Shown piece by piece: positions 35,265 to 46,590 of a stretch of DNA of 64,000 nucleotides. The notes beneath the pieces were generated by a model, which was not told the origin of the DNA, did no database searches, and was given only the letters and a program-made list of their open reading frames with translations. Location: the NCBI GenBank assembly GCA_003693505.1, contig QUZD01000051.1, positions 1-64,000 of the forward strand, given 5' to 3'. The stretch comes from Pseudonectria foliicola. Lineage: Eukaryota; Ascomycota; Sordariomycetes; Hypocreales; Nectriaceae. The position numbers and the translations under genes are program-made. Each line of letters starts with the position of its first letter. Position 1 is the stretch's first letter.

Positions 35265-36212
35265 ATGTTTATCCAACTGGCTGCCATTATTACCCTGTGG
35301 GCCAGTACTTCTGCAGCTAGTGTTCTTTGCAGCACTTCATCTTCGAGCCATGCGCTGAGGACTATGGCTGAGAACCTTCGCAAGAGAGACTTGGTGACAC
35401 GAGGGGACAGGGAACACAGAACCATCGATACGTACGTCCACGTGATCGGAGCAAGCGACAAAGAGAAAGATGGATATATCAATGTGAGTCCAATTGATCA
35501 AGAACTTGAGGAGCCATAATTGATTATTTTCCTTCACAGGACGACACCGTCAAAAGTCAGATCGACCTCCTCAATGATAGCTACAAGCCTCACAACTTCT
35601 CTTTCCGATTGATTGAAACCACAAGGACCATCAATGAGTCCTGGACTAGCCCTGGCGGCAGTCCAGTCGAGGATAATCTCGAGCCCGAGCTAAGAGCAGC
35701 ACTTCGAACGGGAGGTTACAAAGACTTGAACCTCTACTTTGTAAGAGATATGGTACCTGTGGGAAGGTGCGAGCTCCCAATCCCAAACGCGACAAGACAA
35801 GACATCATCAACGATGGCTGCATTATGAGACCTTATAACTCAGGTGACGCGAAGCCTGATTTTAGGTTTGTGACTGTCCATGAGGTTGGTCACTGGCTTG
35901 GTCTGGAACATACCTTTGAGAACGGATGTGAAGAGCCAGGAGACGGAGTTGATGATACTCCCTACGAGGCTAGCCCCGCCGGCGGTCAAGAGTGCCCCAA
36001 GCCAGGTCGCAATACCTGTCCTGATAAACCGGGCCTGGACCCCGTCGATAACTTCATGACTTACGTCAGTCGGTAGGTCTTTGATGTCTATTTTTCGGGT
36101 TTCTGTGAAGTAACTGACATAAACTAGTTTTTGCGGACCTTTTAGATTTACACCTGGACAAGCCGATCGAATGCATTCGCTGTGGAAGAAGTTACGCGCA
36201 CCTCGCGAGTGA
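35265..36212 (+). CDS. Secreted M43 (pappalysin-type) zinc metalloprotease
   Basis: Extracellular endoprotease of the MEP1-like fungal group. Three exons (35265-35483, 35540-36072, 36146-36212) encode 272 residues; the donors are GTGAGT and GTAGGT. A signal peptide (about 1-18) and a short propeptide with a Lys-Arg pair (about 40-41) precede the catalytic domain. The zinc motif HEVGHWLGLEH puts ligands at His187, His191 and His197 and the catalytic base at Glu188. The Met-turn NFMTYV has Met246. Cysteines in the second half suggest disulphides. The last exon is short and gives FTPGQADRMHSLWKKL, the conserved C-terminus of the family. Such proteases are commonly secreted in protein-rich or host environments. 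Confidence 0.93.
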
Positions 36213-36619
36213 TATATCAGGAAATGTGGCACCATGCACGAGTCGGTCTTCATATGGATCTCTCTAGATTTCTCATTCTACATGTATCATGCGTTGTCTT
36301 GAACCCTGTGGTCGACGTAAAGCGTTCATTGTTTCAGCATGGTCGGCCACAATGGAAACATGGCATGTTAACGATGGGTGTGTGCTTTATGCAAAGAACA
36401 TGGACGCTGCCAGCCTAACTCTTCAATTGACTCGCGCAACTTTCAGCGTCTCTTCAACTATGAGATATATTGACCTGGGAACCACGACTAGTTTCCACTT
36501 GTTCACGACGAAAACAGTTGAGCAGGGTGAAAGGGAGCTTGCGCATCAAGATTGCAAGAGGGATTGGCAAGCGCCTCAACTACCACTGTTACAATGTAAG
36601 GTACCAGTCAGAAAGAAAC
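36213..36619. other. Convergent intergenic region
   Basis: About 0.4 kb lies between the 3' ends of the M43 gene and the unknown secreted-protein gene. Open frames here are in the antisense or shadow position and show no features. Confidence 0.5.
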
Positions 36620-37778
36620 TTAGTCAGTAATGACCATGTCCCATTTCCCGTCAGGAATGTCGCCAGGCAGATACTTTTGGACGCAGATCTCCCCATCCCC
36701 GATGTTCAGTTTCTCTCGAGAGCAGTCGCCTCCAAGATCAGCATCGGCACCTGTGAATTAACGTATTAGTTGAAAGAGTCATGCGAGTTGGCCGGAACGA
36801 AGATGGCTTGTACATACAATAGTAGAGAGGGGTGAAGGTTGGATATCCAGCGTGCCCAGGCTCAGGAGCCATGTTCTTTGAGTTGGAACGTGATTCAGAT
36901 TCTGCCTTACTGATTTCCCAGCCATCCGAGAAGGTGTTAACAAAGACAATGTACTCCGAAAAGCCAACCTCGGTGGAATCCTGATGGGACTTCGTTGTGG
37001 TGATCTGAGTCCCAGCTTCGTAAGTCCACGTCTGCCCACATGAAGTCTGGTCAGGTTGGCAATATTCTTCTGGGCCCATTTGAATCTGCTTTCCATATGT
37101 TGTGTAAGGCTCAGATTTCAGATTGATCTTGCAATTTCCATTCTTCTTGGGCTTTCTCTTCGCCAATTTTGGGACCCTTCCAATCTTGGTAGTATTTTGA
37201 GCCCAATGCGACTGGCTATCACTTCCAACACTTCTCTTCTTGGTTTGAGGCCAGTCACTAATGTCGTCATTGCAGAGAGTGCCGCAACAGTAACTGTTTG
37301 TCATCTGTCAGTGGAAGTGGAAAGTATGGCATCGGCCCCAAGGACAGGCAAGGACTCACGCGTAGCCAAATTTCTCAGTCAGATCCAGGTCTCCGCAAGG
37401 TGTTCTACTCTTCTGAACTTTGCGGTAGAGGCCATTCTTGCAGGGCCAAGTAGGGTTCTCCTCCTGAGACCCCGGTAGATTGTAGAACAGTAAGGCACAG
37501 CCTTCCTCCAATTTAGCGGTGTCAACCCAGGCGGTGTACTTGCCGTTGTCAGTCACCGGCCAGCCTGGAAGGCCGATGTTTGCAGACATGCATCCAGAAA
37601 ACTTTTGTCCTTTGTCATCGACCTGAGGATGGAAGCTCAGCTGCATGGAATCCGCTTCAAGGTCGTTGGGGTCGGGGTTGCAGTTGCTAGTGCTGTGCAA
37701 GTCGATGGCTCTGAATTCCTGCGCTCCAACACGAGCGGCAGAGAGCACTCCAGCCACTAGATAGGCGGTTACCAACAT
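36620..37778 (-). CDS. Uncharacterised secreted cysteine-containing protein
   Basis: I do not recognise a domain. Three exons (37778-37360, 37293-36818, 36750-36620) encode 341 residues, with introns 37294-37359 (donor GTGAGT) and 36751-36817 (donor GTATGT). A clear signal peptide (about 1-19, cleaving before QEFRAIDL) is followed by a cysteine-containing N-terminal half with PGWPVTDNG and YCCGTLC. A strongly basic central patch (KLAKRKPKKNGNCK) could be a processing or polyanion-binding site. The C-terminal beta-rich half has YCQPDQTSCGQTW, a Ser/Thr-rich TQITTTKSHQDSTEVG segment and a final cysteine-containing tail. The order of basic linker and beta-rich half recalls secreted proteins that bind carbohydrate or membranes, but this is only a guess. 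The gene converges with the M43 protease gene. Confidence 0.8.
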
Positions 37779-39411
37779 TATAAGTGTGCGGAATGTTTAG
37801 TGATAATTGTTGCAATAGTCAAGTCGTAGATGAAGCTTGTTGGTAGTTGGTAGACTAACACGAAGGTTCAGTGAGAGGCTGGATGTTGAACATCCTTTTA
37901 AAGGTCTTTTTCTGGCCCATCAAATAAAATAATAACGGTGCTCTCTGGGATTTCAAGGGGCCCTCTCCCGAGCATAGTTTGAGGATTGAAGGATGAATCC
38001 TTTACGACGATCAGTTATCTAATCCTGAATGTGTTTGTATCGCGCAACCCAAGAGGATTCATTCCTGGTTTTGATTTGTCAACTCTAGATCCAAAACTCC
38101 ATCTATCCTCACCGCCTACTTCTCCTTGAGAAGATTATTAGGAACGTCGCGAACGACGTCATTAGCAGTACTGATTCTTTAGCTTATTCGGTGGTTGTCA
38201 TCTGTACAGGTTACAATTTCAAGAATATCATCAACAATTTGGAAGATTCATGGGGCAGAAGGATTACATATAATTGGGTCGTTGATCCTGAAAGGGGCGA
38301 TTGACCCTTAACAAAGCCCTACGTTTGATATTGCCTCGCCAGTACTTATCCCTATACGATGTTGAATTACCTTTGACCGAGTATATGACCGAACAAATCA
38401 TCTCGCGACACCGTAACGGTGATCAACTGATTTATTATGAAGGTCCCAACACTGGGCATCACAGATGTTCCTGTTCAACCGCTTGTGAATAAATACGCTA
38501 GAGATATGAAGAAGCAATTCATGTAGTACAATGAGGTATAGTGTCGATACCAAACTGGTATACGTAAAGAATGCTCGGTCTCAGGACCGAGCGCAATAGG
38601 GTCATCTCTAAGCAATAATACGTCATTCTTTCTAAGAATTATTCCCATTCTTTTCCGAGGAACAGTAGCTCCCATATTGATCTGCACATCGAAGCTAGCC
38701 CATAGGGTATGGTCGATTGAAGCGACAAGGATGAGGCTCCCTAGTTTTCAAGGACGCAAGAATCAGATGATCACCGAAGCTAACCCTTGACTACATTACG
38801 ATATAACTTACAGAGTGCCAAATTGGGTAAGGCAAGTCCGTCAGCCAAGGCTCAGAATAATATGGGTACGAATATTCGGTCAGTACCCGCCCCCTGTCGC
38901 CTTTCACGACCTCTAATCCTCGAACTGAAATGATCGGCAAATGTCATCAAGATGGCTCTAGTCAAAACTGCGACGAAACTCGACATTATGTGCTATGGAG
39001 CTATTCTTAGCTTTGCGGTCAACATTACGAGTATACCGATTTACCCCTAAGACCATCGACATCCAGGGATCATAATCCTAGATGACGATTCAAGACTCAG
39101 GAGAACATGCAGTGGCTGATTATGACGTTGCTGAATGGAGAAAGAGTAATGTCGACTCGCTGGCATTAACTCATTCTCCTTCGCTCCAATGGAGAACTAT
39201 TGGTCGCTCAGCCAAGGCACCGTCTCTATATTAGGTTCTAGTTTGACCGTTCGTTCGAACTTTCATCACTACTTGGATCAGTCAATCCGCGCGGTCGAGA
39301 ATCTATCAGCACGTCTTCCCGTATTCAATTCATTTACAACTATTGGTTTTATTGCTCACCGAGACAATTTCGACATTTACAAAGATCACATTGAACACGA
39401 ACCCATCATAT
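37779..39411. other. Intergenic region with two hairpins
   Basis: About 1.6 kb lies between two divergent secreted-protein genes. It contains a palindromic cttttaaaag near 37895, which may act as TATA element for the minus-strand gene, and two neighbouring hairpin-forming sequences near 38547-38592. No ORF is supported. Confidence 0.4.
38573..38592. repeat. Perfect 8-bp inverted repeat
   Basis: The arms gctcggtc (38573-38580) and gaccgagc (38585-38592) enclose a tcag loop. About 12 bases upstream a weaker hairpin, atacc-aaact-ggtat (38547-38561), is found. The position is intergenic and not close to any called gene. Confidence 0.6.
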
Positions 39412-39819
39412 ATGATCATGCTCGCTATTAGACCCCTTGCCACTCTTTTCCTGGGTCTTTTAGGAGCTCAATATACCAACGCATGGCTTCTGGAATTTTG
39501 GGGCACCCAGAATAGTTGCTACAAATCCGGAAAATCTGCCGCAGATAACAAAGCCGGCGGCTTGCCCAAACAAGGCAACGACTGTATGCAGGCCTACTAC
39601 GACTTGGAGGCTATGCTCGTGACAGAGTGGGATGAAGGATGTACCGTCAAACTTTACGATGGCAGCAACTTGGACTGCCGGGGCAAGGTGCTCTTCGAGA
39701 AGACCAAGGAACAGGCAGAGAATGACGGCGATCTCTCTGATGATGGTGGTGGTCATATGTGCTTGACCGACCTAGCAGGGAAGCCTGGTCCCTACTATGC
39801 TTCGTACACCTGCCCCTAG
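39412..39819 (+). CDS. Small secreted cysteine-rich protein
   Basis: A single-exon gene for 135 residues with a signal peptide of about 24 residues, cleaving before WLLEFWG. The mature part of about 110 residues has six cysteines (NSCYK, NDCMQ, EGCTV, LDCRG, HMCLT, YTCP), enough for three disulphides. It also has an acidic, Gly/Asp-rich loop before the fifth cysteine. No known domain is recognised. Size, secretion signal and cysteine content fit the general profile of fungal effector candidates or secreted defence peptides. A second in-frame ATG two codons downstream (39418) would serve equally well. The region before the gene contains no other ORF in this frame worth calling. Confidence 0.75.
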   Translation: MIMLAIRPLATLFLGLLGAQYTNAWLLEFWGTQNSCYKSGKSAADNKAGGLPKQGNDCMQAYYDLEAMLVTEWDEGCTVKLYDGSNLDCRGKVLFEKTKEQAENDGDLSDDGGGHMCLTDLAGKPGPYYASYTCP

Positions 39820-40081
39820 CCTTTCTTGGATCAGAAAGACATAGGGATAAGCTCGTACATCGAGATATGGAAGGCGATGGTTCCACCTCCGACCACCTAA
39901 TGATGCTTTGCTTTCCATTCTATGTACAAGCCAGATGTACATACCATGTCTCCGTGTCTGACAACAATGAACTGTTGAGCTTAGAACGCAATAGATGGCA
40001 GCAAACACCTTCGCTATTCATAACCATGCAAAGTGGCCTTTAATTAATTCATACATTGTGGCTCATATACTTAATGCAGGC
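39820..40081. other. Short convergent spacer
   Basis: About 260 bases separate the stop of the small secreted protein from the stop of the carboxypeptidase gene. Nothing else is seen. Confidence 0.5.
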
Positions 40082-41818
40082 CTATTCTCCATCCCATACG
40101 GGTTGAAAATCCTCCAATGTAGGCATATTGGAGGTGTAGTTATAGGTTGCCTTCTTTGGCCATACCCGGTTCTGCACCGTTGTATTCCCCTCCCGGTAAT
40201 CACTTCTTTGCCGGCCCAAGCTTTTATATTGAGTGTTTGCCCGCACCTTGCCTGTAGCAAGATCCATACCAGATATTGTTCTGGCAAATATGGACTGCAG
40301 GAGCAATGGTTGGTACGCCCCAACAGCATGTCCTGCCTCGAATACTCTCACGAAGCTGAAAGCCCCGGACTGTTTGACTTGTCCATGACAAACACGGTCT
40401 GATGTGACGATGTCTGAGTATCCAGCGTTGTCGTAGCCTGCAGCCCTGATGTCATCAGCTACAGCCTCGACACCGAGCCAGTTACATTCGTAGTCGGCAT
40501 CTCCGGCGTAGAGAGTGACCCTAACACCGTTATCCACAAGTTTGCCAATTATCTCCAGGATCTTGAGCTCCCGAGCACCATCTCCGGTAGAATCGAATGC
40601 CTCGCTCACTGTAGGATTTAGCTCTATGTAGGTTTGACGAGCCCCAATGGCACGCCTAACATCTGATCGCCTCAAATAGTCGATATAAAAGTCGTCTGGG
40701 AATGGAGCGGGTTCAATCTCCCGCACATCGTTGTTGTCTCGTTTCGACTCTCTCTCGAAAACCTCTTGAACATTGTCATCGCAGAAGGAGTCGGCCGAGC
40801 GGCACTTCTTGTCCGACCCCGTTGCTTCGCACTTTCTTAGTCTATCCAGGCATCGACCTTTCCCATAAAAGGCTTTGTAGACTCTATTTTTGGTAGAATC
40901 TTTCAACCTTTTAATGTTGTAGGTACTTTCAGGATCGAATCCGAACCTATAGTACGAAGCGGTTTGCAATTGTGGGGAAAACCAGCCGTTTCCGATAAGG
41001 ACGGAAATCAGATCAATACGGCGTGCTTCCGGAATGTTCTTCTCGTTCTGGTCTTGTATGTATTTGCTAAATATCGGGATGTAGTGGCCGCCGTAGCTTT
41101 CACTCCCTAGATGAAGCCCATGGCTCGAATATTGTGGGAAAGTGGCCATAAAAGCTTGAAGGGTATGCCAAAAGTTTGGCGCGGCCGCAATTGTGCTGTT
41201 CGCCGTGTAGGAAGGGTCGGGCTTTGAAAAGCTTCCACATACTTCGGCGTTCCTCGGGCAGGGAGCACCTTTTTTGAGCTCGACGATGTCTTCTGAGTGG
41301 CGATCCACGTATGCGGGAACGAGTTCAGAGTACGAGAATCCCACCTGGACTGGCTGGTCAACGTACAGCATGTTGCTATAATTGCTCCAGGAGAAGGGAT
41401 TGTAGTGCACAGATTTTCCGTCTGGATGGATTCGACAAGGTCCATTCTCGGTGAACAGCTCGGCCATCGACGAAGCGCCTGGACCACCACTGATCCACGT
41501 GGTCAGTGGCGCGGTCTTGGGATCTGAGATTCGCGCTTCGAAAAACCAAAAAAAGATGTGTTCGTGATCCGAAATGTCAACGTAGCCAGAATAGCTCTTA
41601 ACACCGTTTTCCAGCTCACAGATAGTTGATGGCACTTCTCGATACCTCAGTCTGGTGTTCATGAATCCTCGACCATTTGTGAAGGTATCAAAGACGGCGG
41701 AGTGAGGCAGCGCTTGCTGGCCTGTGAGTTTGAACGGGTCTGTGGCTGCATGTGAGGATAGAACCAAGGCTGACAGGGATACCAAGGTGGCCAATAGTTT
41801 GTGAATCGTTGAATCCAT
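40082..41818 (-). CDS. Secreted serine carboxypeptidase (S10 family)
   Basis: Releases C-terminal amino acids from peptides, outside the cell or in an acidic compartment. One uninterrupted exon encodes 578 residues. A signal peptide covers about residues 1-24. The family motifs appear in order: WISGGPGASSM (oxyanion region, 108-118), Ser241 in LGSESYGGHYIP, Asp440 or Asp442 in LYAGDADYECNW, and His497 in FEAGHAVGAY. The usual NGGPGCSS has Ala in place of Cys here, as in part of the fungal group. Several N-glycosylation sequons (NYS, NST, NTT, NYT) are visible. A TATA-like tttaaata lies about 100 bases upstream at 41918. Together with the M28 and M43 peptidases and the PTR2 transporter it could serve protein nutrition. 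Confidence 0.95.
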   Translation of the reverse strand: MDSTIHKLLATLVSLSALVLSSHAATDPFKLTGQQALPHSAVFDTFTNGRGFMNTRLRYREVPSTICELENGVKSYSGYVDISDHEHIFFWFFEARISDPKTAPLTTWISGGPGASSMAELFTENGPCRIHPDGKSVHYNPFSWSNYSNMLYVDQPVQVGFSYSELVPAYVDRHSEDIVELKKGAPCPRNAEVCGSFSKPDPSYTANSTIAAAPNFWHTLQAFMATFPQYSSHGLHLGSESYGGHYIPIFSKYIQDQNEKNIPEARRIDLISVLIGNGWFSPQLQTASYYRFGFDPESTYNIKRLKDSTKNRVYKAFYGKGRCLDRLRKCEATGSDKKCRSADSFCDDNVQEVFERESKRDNNDVREIEPAPFPDDFYIDYLRRSDVRRAIGARQTYIELNPTVSEAFDSTGDGARELKILEIIGKLVDNGVRVTLYAGDADYECNWLGVEAVADDIRAAGYDNAGYSDIVTSDRVCHGQVKQSGAFSFVRVFEAGHAVGAYQPLLLQSIFARTISGMDLATGKVRANTQYKSLGRQRSDYREGNTTVQNRVWPKKATYNYTSNMPTLEDFQPVWDGE

Positions 41819-43675
41819 TATGGGATGATACTTTTCTTGCTGCAGGCTTGTGAACTAAAGTAACAAATGCTAGCGGTGGTAATATGCAGGCAGTCTCCCA
41901 AACAACGGGGCAGCGTGTTTAAATAGATACTCAAACGATGCTCAAGGCTGGGGTAAGAGTCTGAGGCTTATGGTATCTGGCGACGCGTCATGTTAGGTCA
42001 TAGAACTGGTGTGACTGTTATGCCGGCTCCCGAATGTAAGGAAATACTCTGATATCAAGATGCTAGTGCTGACAACAGCGATAAACCTTACATTCCTACC
42101 AATAAGAGCTGCGGGGAAGCTTTGTCCATCTCAGACTATTGTAATCATCCACATTCTTGGAAGACTGTTAGATGTAATTAAATACATTTATCGGAAAGAC
42201 CATGTCACGTGTGAACACGTACATCGCTCCCTTTGAAAGAAACAGAGTACGCCAGGCTTAGAATCACCCTGCTTAGAGCACGTAACTTACCTCGCTAGCC
42301 AATTTCGGGTTCTTGCATCGGTGCCAGCTGACGCCGTAGATATCACGTGATCCGATCTTGTCTGGCGACTCTACATGTCAAGGCGACTTCGACTGGTGGG
42401 TGGCTCACTGGTTTCTCCATGTATACGTTAACAGGACTCGTTTCGGGGGAGTAGCGTAAGTAGCAGCTGTCATTCTAGAAGCGCTGGTGTTACCTGGAAG
42501 CCGGTGTGGGTCATAATGTAAATTGGCCTCACAGATCTTGAGCAATTGGGAAATCTTGCTGAGGCCGGTGTGGGTCGCTTTATCCTGCTGGTGGTTGGCT
42601 TATGTCAAACCACCTTTCGTGAGGAATTGCGTAAAAAGTTTGCCTCCCCATAATTGGGATATATGTTTGATGTATGCACACACAAGCATTCCAGGCAGTC
42701 GCGGGCAAGCGACAGCATAAGCAGAAGATCGTGATAGACAAAGGGAAGGATACAAACATCCTCATGGAAACAAGAAGGGCTCAGAAGGGTCTAGAAGCTC
42801 TACAGTATGGTATTTAGAGGGGCTGGTCCCTAGGATTCTATGATAGCAATGCATCGGTTTTATAGGATCTATTTAAGTATCCTATCTTTTGTGTGGAGTT
42901 GTCTCTAGTGCGAGACAAGCCGATACCCATAAGTTAACAATATAGTGCTGACTACAGGGTAAGTCCACCTCTCTCCACGGAGTGCATACTCTTAATATTA
43001 GCATCAGATAGAGAGTATTTTGCCTTGACGTGTCTGCGCATCTTGTATAACTAACTCCCGCATTGAAAATGGAGGTACCGGCACCCCTTACCATTCAACA
43101 GGTAGTACTTGGAATGTTTCTGCCTCGGTATCTCTAGAGACTTTTTCACACTCCAATTCCAAACCGTATAGTAACGTTCCAACTCGATAAATGATGGCAT
43201 CGCCAGACAGTTATCGACCGTCTATCGGAACAACCCACTACGATATCAACCCTTGTATCCTCTTCATGCCTAAGGATCTTGCCCTACGCATCGCTTTGAT
43301 CAAACAGTTTAAAGGAGTCAATTGGTCGCTCAGACGACTCGACCAATAAGACTATAGGGATGGGCCCAGAGAGCAAGGCCCCTGACAATAGCAACGTGTC
43401 CAATTTCCGGCGGGCCCGGAGCTGCTCAAAGGCACCTTGATGGGGTTAAGCTCGACATATAACCTTGGGACCCACCCCTTCAGAGGCTAGTCCGGTGACG
43501 TTTCGACAGCTACGTCAATAGGTCACCACGTCATTCGTTCTTAGTTAGCCGAGGTCGCTGAACAGCTGCTAGAACTCCCCAGATAAATCAAATCCCTCGA
43601 TTCTCCCTTGGCTTTCACATCACCAACTAAAGTTCTTCTCTTCTATAGTTTTTATCAAAAGACATCTCCATCAAC
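41819..43675. other. Divergent intergenic region
   Basis: This 1.9-kb stretch holds the promoters of the carboxypeptidase and MAPEG genes. A 13-base direct repeat gccggtgtgggtc occurs twice, 63 bases apart (42500 and 42563). The small frames at 42523-42765 and 42882-43094 are not supported. Confidence 0.4.
41918..41925 (-). promoter_or_regulatory. TATA-like element of the carboxypeptidase gene
   Basis: On the minus strand the sequence reads tatttaaa, 100-107 bases before the ATG at 41818. The call rests on sequence and position only. Confidence 0.4.
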
Positions 43676-44423
43676 ATGGCGGCTTCAATCCTAGATCTCA
43701 CACGCAACTTTGTAAGGATACCGATATGATACCAGGCCACTCACAATCCTATGAGTGGTGATGTACTTGATCGAGAGCTTGGCTTCTAACAGTTTCACCA
43801 GTCTCTTTATACCGTCCCAGCGGCATGGGTTCTCAGCATTGCTCCTCACTTTTATGCCGTCAGCCTGGGAAAATTCGACAACAAGAACCCTCGTACATAC
43901 ACTCGCGACACAGAGAATGATCAGCGATTGGACAAAGGTGCGAATATTGTCCCCTCCATTTTTCGCATCGCTCTCTGTTTTGGCCTTGACGATTAATTCG
44001 CATCAAATTGGGATAAGACATTTTACTGACAAACGTAAAATAGCAACCAAGGCGACTATCATTCGCGCTGAAGGAGCTCAGCAGAATGGTTTCGAGAACC
44101 TCGGTCTTTTCGCCGCTGCAGTTGTGATTGGCAACGTCGCGAAGTTGGACAACTGGACCCTGAATGCGCTTAGTGGGGGTTATCTTGTGAGTCGGGCGCT
44201 TTTCAACGCTCTGTATATTTGGGGATCTACCGATATTCTCTGTAAGTCGACAATGCCTTCTCCAAAACCGATGAGTCACCGTTTTTGGGAACGCCCACGC
44301 TAGCATGATGCATAACTGACGTTCTTTGTAGCTACTAGCCGGTCTATCTCTTACCTGGCTGGCGTTGGGATGATCTGGACCTTCTTTATCAAGAGTGGAA
44401 ATGTATTAGTGAACAAGCTGTAG
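43676..44423 (+). CDS. MAPEG-family membrane protein
   Basis: Small integral membrane protein of the MAPEG superfamily (membrane-associated proteins in eicosanoid and glutathione metabolism), possibly a microsomal glutathione transferase. Four exons (43676-43711, 43802-43937, 44044-44241, 44332-44423) encode 153 residues. Introns have donors GTAAGG, GTGCGA and GTAAGT and acceptors CAG, TAG and TAG. Four hydrophobic segments are visible: TVPAAWVLSIAPHFYAVSL, then NLGLFAAAVVIGNVA, then the segment around YLVSRALFNALYIW, then YLAGVGMIWTFFI. The motif RAEGAQQNGFENLGLF with conserved Asn and Glu is the MAPEG signature, and R-x-LFNALY is typical of the third helix. The first exon gives only 12 residues. 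This gene is fully hidden in naive ORF scans and depends on the splicing shown here. Confidence 0.85.
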
Positions 44424-44887
44424 CGACATTACTTACGACTCGGCAGCTTCATCACAAGGCAGTACTTTCGAGATAGACCAATCAGAAATTGAGAAATGGT
44501 TATGTAAAGTTGCCTATTACTCTGAAGGGAGAAACAACGGTCAACCTGGCAAATGACATCGCGTCATTATTGCCTAGTTAAGCTAGCTATTACCTTACGT
44601 GCCACGTCGACACTTGTGTAAACTCGTCGGTTATTTAATAAGAAGCTATCTCAGGGTCCTGACAACTTACATGAAGGAAAGGACAGGTAGAGAAATATGT
44701 TAAAACTAGGCATATTGCATATCCTCGATAGCGTGTCAGTGGTATCGATGGAACTTTTTCGCTCATTCACTGTCAGTAGGCGCATAGCCACTATAGGCAA
44801 CCCCTCTATGACGGTGCTCCGGCAATCTTCCAATCTTTTCATTATTCAATCAACAATACGTCAGTCATCTACATATGTGTCGTGTTA
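44424..44887. other. Convergent intergenic region
   Basis: About 0.46 kb separates the MAPEG stop from the citrate synthase stop. No gene or repeat is seen. Confidence 0.5.
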
Positions 44888-46590
44888 TCAGGTCCTAGCC
44901 AAAACCATGACAGCGGCTTTGGCCCAAAGCTGCCTAGCCATTTTTATAACTGTAGACTTATCTTTCGTTGGTAGCTTGTCAGGGGCGGGAGTTATGTTTA
45001 CCCTGCAACCCTCGTCCGCTTGAGCGGAAGACAATATAGAAGCATCAACGCATCGATGCTCGCCATAGTCGTACTTATTTCCTGCATAAATTTGAAGTGG
45101 ACGCCATAAGGTGATAGGTTGGTCTACAGTAATCGTGTTAGGTACCGGCTTTACATGCAGCGCGTAGTCGGGCCGAATACACCTACCTAGAGTCTCGCGC
45201 CAATGGGCGAGTGTACCGCCAGCTCTAGATAAAGACATTATAGCGACAATCATGTCCCTCTCGAATCCTCTGATGATTAAAATCAGCCCTTGGGGACCAT
45301 CGGTTATACCCGGTGGGTCATATAACCAAAATTTGCTTACAGAGCTGAGTATAGAAAGCATCCAAGCAGGTCCGCATTTGCTTTCAGGTTTCGGGAGACG
45401 AAATAGTCATCTTCGTTTGCAATCTTGTCAATGGTGAAAGCAACCTGCAGCAGGGGGTCGGCCTGAACGGCTTCCTTGTTCTGCGCGATGAGTTGCTCAA
45501 TGAGTGCGAGACGGGGATCTCTTGTCTTGTAGATGCGATGTCCATATCCAAACAAACGGGCCTTCTTCTGCTTGATCATCTCAATGAAGACCGGTACGTT
45601 TCGGGGATGTTTGATCTTCTCAAGTGCTGCGTATGCCAACTCAATGGCACCACCATGGAGGGGCCCATATCCGCAAATGAGTCCAGAGATGATAGCAGAA
45701 GTCGGATCAGTGAGGGTCGAAGCAGCGTGGAGAATACCAGCAGTCGAGTTAGTCATCTCATGATCGCTGTAGAGTATCCAGAGCTTGCTCAAACATCCCT
45801 CTTTCTCGGGGTCCCAGACGCCCATCATGTGTAGGAGGTTTCCGATGAGGGTTCGGCCCGGTTCCGGATGATTGAACTTGACTCCCCGCTTGTGGCAACG
45901 AACAAGGGCGATAGTGGTCGCGATGTAGCCAAGTGTTCTCATGATAGCCTTATCTGCAATTTCCAGGTTTCCATGAAACATTGGTGTATGCTGAAATCGC
46001 GTCTTCACGGCAATTTTGTCTGCACTGACGAAAGCAGCCAGACCTGCAATGACCATTGTATAGGTTTCGGAATCACGGCTGAGAATGTCAGCAAGTCGCA
46101 TCAGTATCAGCAGTGAAGTTGGATGCTCACGGGAAGGCAGCAATGGCGTTGATCACACTTTGGGGTGGCACCATTGCTGCGTTGATTTCCGAACGAACAG
46201 CTTGTTTTTCAGACGCAGAGGGAAAAGATGACCACACCAAAAGATGGAATACGTCTTCAAAATCGTTTTTGGCGAATAGATCTTCGATTGGTATTCCGCG
46301 ATAGCGAATTTGACCGCGTTTGCCGTCACTATGATGATGTATTAGGCGCGATATTAGAACAATGATGGGAGATCTTACATGTGTGTAATAGTTGACTGCA
46401 TGCATGCAGTATTTCTATACCCATGGTCAAGAATTCGCAAGTTTTCCTGGAATTCTCCATCTTGAATCGATATTTTAGCAATGTCTCCGGCAAGGACGTA
46501 GTTATCATGGACAGCTACGTCGTATGTTTTCTCAGTGAGAGAATCCACCACTTTGAGATATCTAGCGCTGGCCTCGGAGGATACGTTCAT
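44888..46590 (-). CDS. Citrate synthase-family protein, divergent paralogue
   Basis: Condenses an acyl-CoA with oxaloacetate; it may be a citrate, methylcitrate or alkylcitrate synthase. Five exons (46590-46379, 46328-46131, 46078-45341, 45269-45187, 45123-44888) encode 488 residues; donors are GTAAGA, GTGAGC, GTAAGC and GTAGGT. Family landmarks occur in order: HIDGKRGQIRYRGIPIEDL, the substrate-binding GPLHGGAIE, the catalytic block FGYGHRIYKTRDPR, YFVSRNLKANADL, and LAHWRETL with WRPLQIYAG near the end. After IYAG comes an unusual extension of about 66 residues (NKYDYGEHR and onward). No C-terminal peroxisomal SKL is present. The chosen start gives no targeting peptide, but the frame stays open for 97 codons upstream with Arg/Ser-rich sequence, so a mitochondrial form starting further upstream is possible. 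The housekeeping enzyme is normally better conserved. Confidence 0.87.

Noticed and set aside
42500..42575. 13-base direct repeat gccggtgtgggtc, two copies
   Set aside because: Too short and isolated to call a mobile element or a regulatory array.
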